Positions 53,678 through 61,155 of a stretch of 64,000 bases of DNA are shown here, piece by piece. The stretch lies in the NCBI RefSeq assembly GCF_008727925.1, contig NZ_VTWT01000005.1, positions 1 to 64,000 of the forward strand, read 5' to 3'. This stretch comes from Adhaeribacter soli. GTDB lineage: Bacteria > Bacteroidota > Bacteroidia > Cytophagales > Hymenobacteraceae. Position numbers and translations under genes: made by a program. Position 1 is the first letter of the stretch. Every line of letters starts with the position of its first letter. A model generated the notes under the pieces. The model saw only the letters and a list, made by a program, of their open reading frames with translations. It searched no databases and was not told the origin of the DNA.

Positions 53678-56134
53678 ATGATTACTTCAATCAACAAATT
53701 AGAAAATTTTGGTTGCTATGAGAAATACATCCATAATGCAACTGATATTCCTGATTTTGGTAAGGTAAATATAATATACGGTAATAATGGTAGTGGAAAA
53801 ACAACACTTAGCAATCTCTTCTACTTACTTTCTAAACATTGTAAAGAAAAACAAACTGTCTTCAAAGAATATATTGAAGAGGGTAGCTCTATAGAATTAG
53901 CCGCAAAAGATGGAAAGATAACTGAGAAAAATGTCCTAGAAAAAAATCTTGATTTATATGTTTTTAATTCAAAATTTATCTCTGATCACGTCTTTAATGG
54001 AAATACTGCCAATATTGAATCCTTTTCATCTGATATAAAGCTAACGAACGAAGAAATAAATATTATTGATAAAAGATTACAAGTATTAACACATAGACAA
54101 TCAAAAATTCAAAGCTGGCAAAATAAATTAGATGAAAGTCTATCCAAGTGCTGGGATAAACAAAGTAAAGTTTTTCAAAAGAAAATTAATAATGCCCGAT
54201 TAACTAATCTCAAACCCCAAAATACTGACTATTCATCAGAGGCATATTCTAAATTAGAACAGGAATTAACTGAACTCTACCGTAATTACGAGAAGAAGAG
54301 CAAAGAGCAATTGACTATTGAGAGGTACGAAAACCTTAACTTAGAAATTGAGGAAATCAGAATTTTAGATATTGATATTCAAGGCATTAAAGTCCTTCTA
54401 CAAAAATCCATTAAAACTGAAGCTAAGGACAAATTAAAAGGCAGAATCAATGATTTCCAAAAACTTGTTAATACCAACAACTATTCTAATGTAATTTCTG
54501 ACCTAAATAGTTGGTATAGAACTGGTGGGAGACTTTTATTTTTATCCCAGAGAGATGATAAAACATGCCCATTATGTTTTTCCGATTTGTCAGAAACTAT
54601 TGATGATGCAGTAGATAGTTTTGTTAATTACTTCAGTGATGAGGTAGTTAAAGCTCACGAGCAAATTGATTCGCTCTTAAATAAACTAGATTCCTTAATT
54701 AACGGAAAAGTAGTAGAAAGGAATAACTCAAAGCTTTCAACTGTAAAAGACACTTGCAATGGCTTAGGAGTTAGTTTTGAATATGATGAAAGAAGTGATA
54801 CAACAAAATTAAATAAGCAATTACTAGATTTAAGTAAAACTCTAAAAGAGAAAAAGTTAAATATAGAAAAACTAATAATATTAACCGTATCTGAATACCA
54901 ACTGATCGAAGATTATAATTTAGAAGTTTCTAGAATTAAAAATGAAATAGGAAAAGGCATTGAAAAAGAGCTAAAAGTATTAGGCAAAAAAACTTTACAG
55001 GAAATCACGAATGATATAAAAGCTAAACTAAAAAAGACTGTAATTATTGAATACAATTTACCTGAGAATAATATATTTTCATTAAAAAAGGAATCAAATG
55101 CTAAAATAGCAGCCATCCTTGCTAATTTAAGTTCCATAATTATTTCCCAAATTTCTACTCTTCAAATTAAAAGGGCTGAAGAAATTTCTAAACTTAATGC
55201 AGAGTCTAAATATGTAAATATTTATTTAAGTCATTTAGGGATAAATCACTTTAGTATTTACAAAGAAGATAAAGATTTGGATAATGTCATTATCACCTTT
55301 TCAAAAACCGGAAAAAAGAAAACGAAGCTATCCCACTCACTTAGCGAAGGGGAGAAAACGGCTTTAGCTTTTGCTTATTTTATAAGCAAAATAAGGGTGG
55401 AAAGAATTGAGAGTAATGATATAGATTATAATAAATGTATAGTTGTAATCGATGATCCAATTTCAAGTCTTGACGATAACAGACTATTCCAAACAGCTAA
55501 TCTTATTGAATCCTTCTTTTTCTATAATAGCGCTACGGATAATCAGATTTGTCAATTGTTTCTTTTTAGCCACAACCTTACTTTCCTAAAATATATTTAT
55601 ACTGCCCTTAAAACAAACGATTCACTTAAAAAAGAAATTAAGGAATATTGTTTATATTATGAAAATCCAAAAATCAGAAAAATTCCATCTAGCTTAAAAA
55701 ATTTCACTAACACCTACCTGGTGAAGCTAAAGAATATAATTGATTTTAAAGAAAACAAAGTTGAATATGATACTGCAAAAAACTATCTCCCAAACTTTAT
55801 AAGAATAGTTTTAGAAACCTTTCTCTCCTTCAAATTAGCTTTAGTTGACGACGGTAATAAAATGCCTGGCTTATCGTATTTAATTAATACTATGGTAAAA
55901 GAACTTAATGAAATAGAAGACAAAACCATCGATAATATTAATAAAGAAGGTTTAATAGCGAGGTTAAATTATTTACGAAAGATTTCTGATCATGAATCAC
56001 ATGGAAATATTTCAAGAGCAGAAGGATTTAATTTTATTTCTGAAGATGAATTAAAACAATTCACAAAGTATACTCTTCAAACAATTGGCTACATTGATAG
56101 CTTGCATTTTAGAAGAGCGAAAAGTCACACCTAA
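53678..56134 (+). CDS. RloC/PrrC-like AAA_13 ATPase with zinc hook and HEPN-like C-terminus (putative anticodon-nuclease-type defence protein)
   Basis: An 818-residue ABC-type ATPase of the AAA_13 family. Walker A is G35-NNGSGK-T42, the signature LSEGEK at 555-560, Walker B IVVIDD at 588-593 with D-loop SSLDD, and the switch His H632 (LFSHN). Between them a coiled coil carries a CPLC zinc-hook-like motif (C297, C300), a feature of RloC. The C-terminal part (about 700-818) has R709-xxx-E713 (RIVLE, the spacing of the PrrC Arg-Glu pair) and an Rx4H motif with a second His (R767, H772, H775 in LRKISDHESHG). RloC/PrrC cut tRNA anticodon loops after phage attack. No restriction system is adjacent. 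Strongly AT-rich, so probably acquired. Confidence 0.75.
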   Translation: MITSINKLENFGCYEKYIHNATDIPDFGKVNIIYGNNGSGKTTLSNLFYLLSKHCKEKQTVFKEYIEEGSSIELAAKDGKITEKNVLEKNLDLYVFNSKFISDHVFNGNTANIESFSSDIKLTNEEINIIDKRLQVLTHRQSKIQSWQNKLDESLSKCWDKQSKVFQKKINNARLTNLKPQNTDYSSEAYSKLEQELTELYRNYEKKSKEQLTIERYENLNLEIEEIRILDIDIQGIKVLLQKSIKTEAKDKLKGRINDFQKLVNTNNYSNVISDLNSWYRTGGRLLFLSQRDDKTCPLCFSDLSETIDDAVDSFVNYFSDEVVKAHEQIDSLLNKLDSLINGKVVERNNSKLSTVKDTCNGLGVSFEYDERSDTTKLNKQLLDLSKTLKEKKLNIEKLIILTVSEYQLIEDYNLEVSRIKNEIGKGIEKELKVLGKKTLQEITNDIKAKLKKTVIIEYNLPENNIFSLKKESNAKIAAILANLSSIIISQISTLQIKRAEEISKLNAESKYVNIYLSHLGINHFSIYKEDKDLDNVIITFSKTGKKKTKLSHSLSEGEKTALAFAYFISKIRVERIESNDIDYNKCIVVIDDPISSLDDNRLFQTANLIESFFFYNSATDNQICQLFLFSHNLTFLKYIYTALKTNDSLKKEIKEYCLYYENPKIRKIPSSLKNFTNTYLVKLKNIIDFKENKVEYDTAKNYLPNFIRIVLETFLSFKLALVDDGNKMPGLSYLINTMVKELNEIEDKTIDNINKEGLIARLNYLRKISDHESHGNISRAEGFNFISEDELKQFTKYTLQTIGYIDSLHFRRAKSHT

Positions 56135-56192
56135 TTTCATTAGCCCTGCCACCGCTTTTTTGGACATATCCCTACATCAAAACCTTACTTCC

Positions 56193-56346
56193 AATCCCGC
56201 AAAACGCTAGGCAAAAGCACCTAAAAAGTCGCTCATCCGGACATCTTTGTCCGGAGGCCACCTGCCGGGGACATCCGTGTCCCCGTTCCCGAACACGCGG
56301 ACGCAGACGTCCGCAGCAGGATGGTTTCGGACACAGATGTCCGAAA
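56193..56346. repeat. left REP cassette of RAYT 1 (classes A-B-C-D)
   Basis: Boundary AATCCCGCAAAACGCTAGG (56193-56211), then four palindromes with different arms but a shared GGACA...TGTCC core: A TCCGGACA (56236-56255), B GGGGACAT (56267-56284), C GCGGACGC (56297-56314), D TTTCGGAC (56325-56346). The same order recurs after the transposase gene. Confidence 0.85.
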
Positions 56347-56404
56347 CAGCGGCTTAAAATAAGCTTCGCTGCAACTGTAACATCCTAAAACAAGTATTCG
56401 GGCT

Positions 56405-56950
56405 ATGGGAATTAAAAACAGAATTGTGCCCGGCGGCTTGTACTTTCTTACCCTCACCGTAACCGATTGGGTTGATATATTTACCCGGCCGGTTTACAAA
56501 CACATCCTCGTAGATTCCCTGAAATTCTGCCAGCAAAAGAAAGGATTGGAATTGTACACCTGGGTATTGATGAGCAACCATCTGCACCTGATTGCCGCTG
56601 CCGCCGGCGATAAAAACCTATCTGATATCCTTCGCGATTTTAAGGGCTTTACCAGCCGGCAAATCATTGCTGCTATTCAGGAAGAAAACGAAAGCAGGAA
56701 GCAGTGGCTGTTGCACCGGTTTTCCTTTTCTGCTAAAAACGATCCCAAAGTCCGGCACTTCAAATTCTGGCAGGATGGCAACGAAGCCAAAGAAATTTCT
56801 TCGAATAACTTCCTGCAGCAGAAACTCGATTATATTCACCAAAACCCGGTACGGGCCGAAATTGTAGCGGAGCCGGAACATTACCTTTACAGTTCTGCTG
56901 CCAATTATGCCGGTGAGAAAGGTTTTCTGCAAGTGTTGTTTGCGGAGTAA
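56405..56950 (+). CDS. REP-associated tyrosine transposase (RAYT) 1
   Basis: A 181-residue HUH single-strand nuclease of the Y1_Tnp family. The HUH motif is H59-L-H61 (MSNHLHLIA), the catalytic tyrosine Y143 (KLDYIHQNPVR), and the start MGIKNRIVPGGLYFLT is typical. RAYTs cut and join REP hairpins and spread them through the genome; they are usually single-copy and not self-mobile, but here a second copy lies 1.3 kb downstream. It is flanked on both sides by ordered REP cassettes, which are its probable substrates. Confidence 0.92.
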   Translation: MGIKNRIVPGGLYFLTLTVTDWVDIFTRPVYKHILVDSLKFCQQKKGLELYTWVLMSNHLHLIAAAAGDKNLSDILRDFKGFTSRQIIAAIQEENESRKQWLLHRFSFSAKNDPKVRHFKFWQDGNEAKEISSNNFLQQKLDYIHQNPVRAEIVAEPEHYLYSSAANYAGEKGFLQVLFAE

Positions 56951-56993
56951 GCGAAACCAATACCCCAAATAATTATTGGTACTCAAAGTGCTC

Positions 56994-57105
56994 TTCCGGA
57001 CATCAATGTCCGGAAGTAATCTGGTGGGGACATCTGTGTCCCCGTTTCCAAATACGCGGACAAGGATGTCCGTAGCAGGGTACTTTCGGAAATTGATGTC
57101 CGAAA
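56994..57105. repeat. right REP cassette of RAYT 1 (classes A-B-C-D)
   Basis: Four palindromes in the same order as the left cassette: A TTCCGGACA (56994-57015), B GGGGACAT (57026-57043), C GCGGACAA (57056-57073, one arm mismatch), D TTTCGGAA (57084-57105). Linkers also match the left set in length. Confidence 0.85.
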
Positions 57106-57142
57106 GAGCAGAGACTGCACAAAAACCTGCTTCTGCTTGCAG

Positions 57143-57991
57143 TTAATTTTCCTTAAAAGTAACCCCAATGCCGACCAACAAGATCAGGCCACCGGCAATC
57201 ATCTGCAGCGTGATTTGCTCATCCAGGAACAGCCAGGCCAGAAAAGAAGCCAATAAGGCCTGACTCAGCAAGCTCAGCGAAACCCGCGTGGCGCGCATGT
57301 GCTGGGTAGCATAACTCAGCAGCAGCCAGGCCACCAGCTGGCACACAATTCCCTGAATAACCAGCACCAGCCAACCCATATCCGAAAAACCGCTGAATGG
57401 CTCATTAAAAAGGAAAGAAACTACGCCCAGAAAAACAGAGGAAGCCAGCAGGTTCACCGTCATAAACGAAAGCACCGGCATGCGTTCCAATACATATTTA
57501 CTCAGCAGAATATATACCGCATAGAAAATACCCGATAGCACTCCAAGCGAAAAAGCCAGATCGAAACGCAGCTCCAGGAAAAACTCAAACCCTACCAGCA
57601 CCACCATCCCTAATAAAGCAATAACCGTCCCGATCCAGAAGTTGCGCGCCGGTTTGTTCTGAAGGAACAGATAAGACCCTACCCCTACCCACACAGGCGC
57701 CAGGTTGGTGAGCAGCGTAGCCTGCGTAGCGGTAGATTGTTGAATGGCAATATTCCAGACGGCTACATCCGAGGCGAAAAAAACGCCTGACAGGATGGCC
57801 AGCAATAGAACCCGCACAGGCGGCAACTGAAACCCTTTGGTTAATATTACAAAAGGAAGTAGTAGCGCCGCTGCAATGGCCATCCGGTAAAAAGCCGAGA
57901 TCAGGCCCGGTGTAAGGTTAAGCTTTACCAGCACCGGAAAAATGGAAATGCAGATTATGCCAATGAGAAGGGCAAGGCGCGGCTTTGTCAT
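57143..57991 (-). CDS. EamA/DMT-family transporter
   Basis: A 282-residue inner-membrane protein from MTKPRLALLIG; an upstream ATG would add 33 residues without membrane character. Ten transmembrane segments in two EamA repeats (first about 1-135, second about 145-280), with the conserved VLVIQGIVCQLVAWLL segment. Exports small metabolites, usually unknown. It lies reversed between the two RAYT loci, so the RAYT insertions appear to have flanked it. Confidence 0.88.
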   Translation of the reverse strand: MTKPRLALLIGIICISIFPVLVKLNLTPGLISAFYRMAIAAALLLPFVILTKGFQLPPVRVLLLAILSGVFFASDVAVWNIAIQQSTATQATLLTNLAPVWVGVGSYLFLQNKPARNFWIGTVIALLGMVVLVGFEFFLELRFDLAFSLGVLSGIFYAVYILLSKYVLERMPVLSFMTVNLLASSVFLGVVSFLFNEPFSGFSDMGWLVLVIQGIVCQLVAWLLLSYATQHMRATRVSLSLLSQALLASFLAWLFLDEQITLQMIAGGLILLVGIGVTFKEN

Positions 57992-58100
57992 GTCTGTAAA
58001 CAGGGGAATTGTACAAAAGTATGGAATTGCGACTAACCAGAGCCAACCTTCTCTAATTTCCCAACTTGCGAATTTACCCATCCAAGGCAAGCCTGCTTTT

Positions 58101-58202
58101 AATCCCGCAAAACGCTAGGAAAAAGCCGTAAAAAAGCCGCTCCTCCAGACACGCGGACATGGATGTCCGCAGCAGATAAGTTTCGGACACAGATGTCCGA
58201 AA
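58101..58202. repeat. left REP cassette of RAYT 2 (C and D intact, A degraded, B lost)
   Basis: Same boundary AATCCCGCAAAACGCTAGG (58101-58119), then CGCTCCTCCAGACA in place of class A, class C GCGGACAT (58153-58170) and class D TTTCGGAC (58181-58202). It matches the RAYT 1 left flank with the class-B unit missing. Confidence 0.85.
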
Positions 58203-58268
58203 CAGCAAACCAGCAAACTTTAGTAATATTTCCTGCAACTTCAGAACCTTAACATAAGTATGTAGGCC

Positions 58269-58814
58269 ATGGGAATCAAAAACAAAATTGTACCCGGCAG
58301 CCTATACTTTCTTACCATGACGGCGGTAGATTGGGTGGATATTTTTACCCGACCGGTTTACAGGCACATCATCGTAGATTCCCTCCGGTTCTGCCAGGAA
58401 AAGAAAGGACTTGAGCTATATGCCTGGGTCTTGATGAGCAATCACCTCCATCTGATTGCAGCCGCGGCGGGCAGTAAAAACTTATCCGATATTCTACGTG
58501 ATTTTAAGGGCTTTACCAGCCGGCAAATTATTGATGCCATCCAGGAAGAAAACGAAAGCAGGAAGCAGTGGCTGTTGCACCGGTTTTCCTTTTCTGCTAA
58601 AAACGATCCCAAAGTCCGGCACTTCAAATTCTGGCAGGACGGCAACGAAGCGAAAGAAATAACCTCCAACAATTTCCTGCAGCAGAAGCTCGCTTACATT
58701 CACCAGAACCCGGTAAGGGCCGAAATAGTAACGGAGCCGGAGCATTATCTTTACAGTTCTGCCACTAATTATGCGGGTGAGAAAGGTTTGCTGGAAGTGC
58801 TATTTGCGGAGTAA
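58269..58814 (+). CDS. REP-associated tyrosine transposase (RAYT) 2
   Basis: A 181-residue paralogue of RAYT 1 with the same HLH (H59, H61) and tyrosine Y143 (KLAYIHQNPVR), so catalytically intact. The protein is highly similar but the DNA differs at many third positions, except for a 98-nt block (58542-58639) that is identical to 56678-56775, suggesting gene conversion. The REP set before it is reduced; after it there is one palindrome and a short tandem repeat. Confidence 0.92.
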   Translation: MGIKNKIVPGSLYFLTMTAVDWVDIFTRPVYRHIIVDSLRFCQEKKGLELYAWVLMSNHLHLIAAAAGSKNLSDILRDFKGFTSRQIIDAIQEENESRKQWLLHRFSFSAKNDPKVRHFKFWQDGNEAKEITSNNFLQQKLAYIHQNPVRAEIVTEPEHYLYSSATNYAGEKGLLEVLFAE

Positions 58815-58841
58815 CGGAGATTGATAAATCCCGGCAGGTTG

Positions 58842-58891
58842 CTTCCGGATGTGTACATCCGGAAGAGCAATAAGAGCAATAAGAGCAATAA
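58842..58891. repeat. terminal REP hairpin and AGAGCAATA tandem repeat after RAYT 2
   Basis: CTTCCGGATGT/ACATCCGGAAG (58842-58865, perfect arms), then AGAGCAATA three times. A related CTTCCGGAGG hairpin with AGCAATAA tail is at 60935-60960. Confidence 0.8.
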
Positions 58892-58916
58892 TGAAAACTT
58901 CCGATAGAGCATTATT

Positions 58917-59078
58917 CTACTTGCCATTTTCTTCCATCTCGTCTTTTTCCTCCTCACCTTTAGCGCCCTCACGTTTCGCTTTTTTTGCTTCAGCCTTAAG
59001 TTGTTCCTGGTGGGCTTTTCTTTCCAGGAATTCTTTCTGGCGCTGCTTTTTTTGTTGGTCTCTCGATCTGGTACTCAT
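58917..59078 (-). CDS. small charged protein, unknown (53 residues)
   Basis: Starts at ATG 59078 (MSTRSRDQQKKQRQKEF) and ends at 58917. Strongly Lys/Glu/Gln-rich throughout, one uninterrupted helix, with an acidic end (EEEKDEMEENGK). Coding support is the clean start, even helical pattern and stop in the reading frame on the minus strand; it is short enough to be overlooked. It may bind RNA or be a small helical factor. No homologue recognised. Confidence 0.55.
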   Translation of the reverse strand: MSTRSRDQQKKQRQKEFLERKAHQEQLKAEAKKAKREGAKGEEEKDEMEENGK

Positions 59079-59173
59079 CGTTCAGCTAAATTATTGTTTT
59101 ATTTACTTCGTTCCGGATTAATTGTTTTTAATCTTTCTTGACTCTTGTTACCGCCCCGCCGTTGCTGGTGCTT

Positions 59174-59440
59174 TCACCATAGCCGTCAGGCTAAGCTAAT
59201 TTATTGGGTCATCCCGAACACAAGTGAGCGCGAGGAAGCGCGAAACTTGCGAACGGAGCTCTGAGGGAACTTATGGAGCCGCATATTTAAAATTAAACGG
59301 TAAGACAAATCTTGCTATGCTCGCTTTGTCATAGAAGTATGTATAAGTTTCCTCGAGAGCTACGCTCGCAAGTTTCGTGCTCCCGCACTTACTTGTACTC
59401 GGAATGACCAGCTTTTCTTCTTAGCCTGACGGATATGGTG
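59174..59440. repeat. nested inverted repeat (MITE-like), about 270 bp
   Basis: Outer arms CACCATAGCCGTCAGGCTAA (59174-59194) and CTTAGCCTGACGGATATGG (59420-59440) enclose longer, imperfect arms: GGTCATCCCGAACACAAGTG (from 59207) against TTACTTGTACTCGGAATGAC (to 59408). Interior holds GCGAAACTTGCGA and its mirror. Of 59079-59622, this fills most; no gene was found. A TGCCTGACGGTAACATGG fragment at 28005-28025 is similar to the outer arm. Confidence 0.75.
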
Positions 59441-59622
59441 TTTTCACTAATAACTTTGTTTTCATGCTTTACCTGAAGTTGTTAATAGAGCACCAGCAAT
59501 GGGGTAAGAACAAACTTAATACTTTACCTCGCATCTTTGGCTTCCCGGAAAACAACAGGCAAAAAACCGGTGATTTTTCCCTACCTTTACTCCAGTTCCT
59601 TTTCCCCGGAATATCAGAAAAT

Positions 59623-60012
59623 ATGCCTGCATCGTCGCTTACGCCGGATGAACGTTCAAAAATAAAACACGAATTCGAATCGGCAACGGTAAAGCACATC
59701 CTGTTTAAATCGAAAGTAAAATCGTATCTGTACGGTGCGGCTACCGATCTGGAGCCCATTGTAAATTACCGCGTTTGCAGCTTCGGCCAGTGGATCTACG
59801 AGCGGGGCATGCCGCTTTTCGGGCAATTGCCGGAAATGCGGGAGCTTGAAATGGTACATAAAGATATCCACGATTTTGCCTCCTACCTGGTTGAACTGAA
59901 ACAGCATAACCAGACCGAAAAAGCACTGGACGAACTTCCGAATCTGGAAGCGAAGGCCAACGAAATTTTCGCGCTATTAAAGCGCGTACAGGAACGGGCC
60001 GGGTTGGTTTAA
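59623..60012 (+). CDS. stand-alone CZB-domain zinc-binding protein
   Basis: A 129-residue cytoplasmic helical-bundle protein from ATG 59623 (MPASSLTPDERSK); an upstream in-frame ATG would add 53 residues that look like translated intergenic DNA. It matches the chemoreceptor zinc-binding (CZB) pattern: H25, C52 (CSFGQWIY), H79 and H83 (MVHKDIHDF), the His3Cys zinc set. CZB domains normally sit on chemoreceptors or diguanylate cyclases and sense zinc or hypochlorite; here there is no signalling domain. It converges with the K+ channel gene 2 bp away. Confidence 0.82.
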   Translation: MPASSLTPDERSKIKHEFESATVKHILFKSKVKSYLYGAATDLEPIVNYRVCSFGQWIYERGMPLFGQLPEMRELEMVHKDIHDFASYLVELKQHNQTEKALDELPNLEAKANEIFALLKRVQERAGLV

Positions 60013-60014
60013 GC

Positions 60015-60827
60015 TTATTCCCCGCCTTTTAACCGCCTGCTTTCCAGCAATTCTTTTATTTCCTCCCGCAACGCTTTTACTTCGGCATGCATCTGGTCTA
60101 TCTGGTGAGCACTGGCCACATCCGAATCATCGGCCTCGGCATCCTGGCCCACGAAAAAGCTGGCCATGGTAGCCGTAAAATACCCGAAAACTGCAAAACC
60201 GTAAAGCGACAGCAGAAAACAAAGTACCCGGCCTTCGTGGCTTGCGGGCCAGTAATCGGAACCAATGGTGATCAGGAGCATGGCCGTCCACCACAAGGCA
60301 TCGGGATAGGTTTTCAGCCCGTTTTCGGTATCGTTTTCGAAGGCGTACATGCCGGCCGCGCCAATGAAAATTACCACAATGGTGAGTACCAGTACATAAC
60401 CAAAACCCCGCCGGCCCATGGTGGCGCTTAAGTTCCGCATGCTCCGGTTCAGCGACCCGACTACTTTTACCAGCCGCAATCCTCTTATCGCCCGTACGCT
60501 TTGGAAAATATACCCGATCCGGAACACCCGGATAGCCGGCACCATGAGGGAAATGATGGTAATGACGTTGCTTTTCAGGAATTGGGTTTTATCGGGGGCC
60601 AGGATCAGCTTCATCAGAAAATCGAAAATAAAAATGCCCCAGATCGCGTAGCTCAGCCATAAAAGGGTTTCGTTCAGGCTCCAGAGCAATTCAATTACCA
60701 GCAAAACCAGCCAGACAAACCCTAATACCACCAAAGGGCCTTCCAGGAAATTCTGAATGCGCCACAGCAGTTCATTGCGTTCTTTAGCCAGTTCCTCCTT
60801 TAATTTTTCCTGGTCGGTTTCTTCCAT
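60015..60827 (-). CDS. voltage-gated-type K+ channel with atypical filter
   Basis: A 270-residue inner-membrane channel of the six-segment class. S1-S4 occupy about 30-135, with a basic S4 (RVFRIGYIFQSVRAIRGLRLVK). Pore helix and filter lie at about 176-192: TIGSD (T187-I-G-S-D191) followed by YWP, instead of the usual TVGYGD. S6 is about 200-225. The C-terminus (242-266) is a coiled coil that may tetramerise. The family is called potassium channel/ion transporter, but conduction of K+ is not certain with this filter. Confidence 0.85.
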   Translation of the reverse strand: MEETDQEKLKEELAKERNELLWRIQNFLEGPLVVLGFVWLVLLVIELLWSLNETLLWLSYAIWGIFIFDFLMKLILAPDKTQFLKSNVITIISLMVPAIRVFRIGYIFQSVRAIRGLRLVKVVGSLNRSMRNLSATMGRRGFGYVLVLTIVVIFIGAAGMYAFENDTENGLKTYPDALWWTAMLLITIGSDYWPASHEGRVLCFLLSLYGFAVFGYFTATMASFFVGQDAEADDSDVASAHQIDQMHAEVKALREEIKELLESRRLKGGE

Positions 60828-60934
60828 GCAGGTTGTAGCGATTACGGGCCTTTATGGTTGCAAAGCATTACTTCCTGACCTGGAAAAGAGCACGAAAGAA
60901 CTGGAAAACGAGCACACCCCCTGCACTTAGTATT

Positions 60935-61092
60935 CTTCCGGAGGAGGACTGCAAAGCAATAATGAAACCAGCCGTCTCCGACGGCGCTGCTTCAGGCGAA
61001 CAAACATTCCAGGGAAAATCTGTGGTAGCGTAGGGAAGTCAGAGACTTCCTGATTCATTTATAGTTTGTAGTCCTCCTCCGGAAGACTACAA
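60935..61092. repeat. cluster of palindromes flanking an inverted CTTCCGGAGGAGGACT repeat
   Basis: CTTCCGGAGGAGGACT (60935-60950) recurs inverted at 61070-61085. Between are GCCGTC/GACGGC (60971-60985), a GTAGCGTAGGG segment as in the ars cluster, and GGAAGTC/GACTTCC (61034-61050). Outer arm TTGTAGTC/GACTACAA (61066-61092). No gene lies in 60828-61155. Confidence 0.75.
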
Positions 61093-61155
61093 ACAGCAAT
61101 AAATTAAACAAACAGCAATAACCTAAATATCAGCTTCTCCGGCAAGTGCAATCCG

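Noticed and set aside
58769-58972. Minus-strand frame with a poly-Leu stretch
   Set aside because: The Leu run comes from the AGAGCAATA tandem repeat; it overlaps the 3' end of RAYT 2 and the better-supported small gene.
59464-59622. N-terminal extension of the CZB protein
   Set aside because: Composition is like translated intergenic DNA and the CZB domain begins properly after the ATG at 59623.
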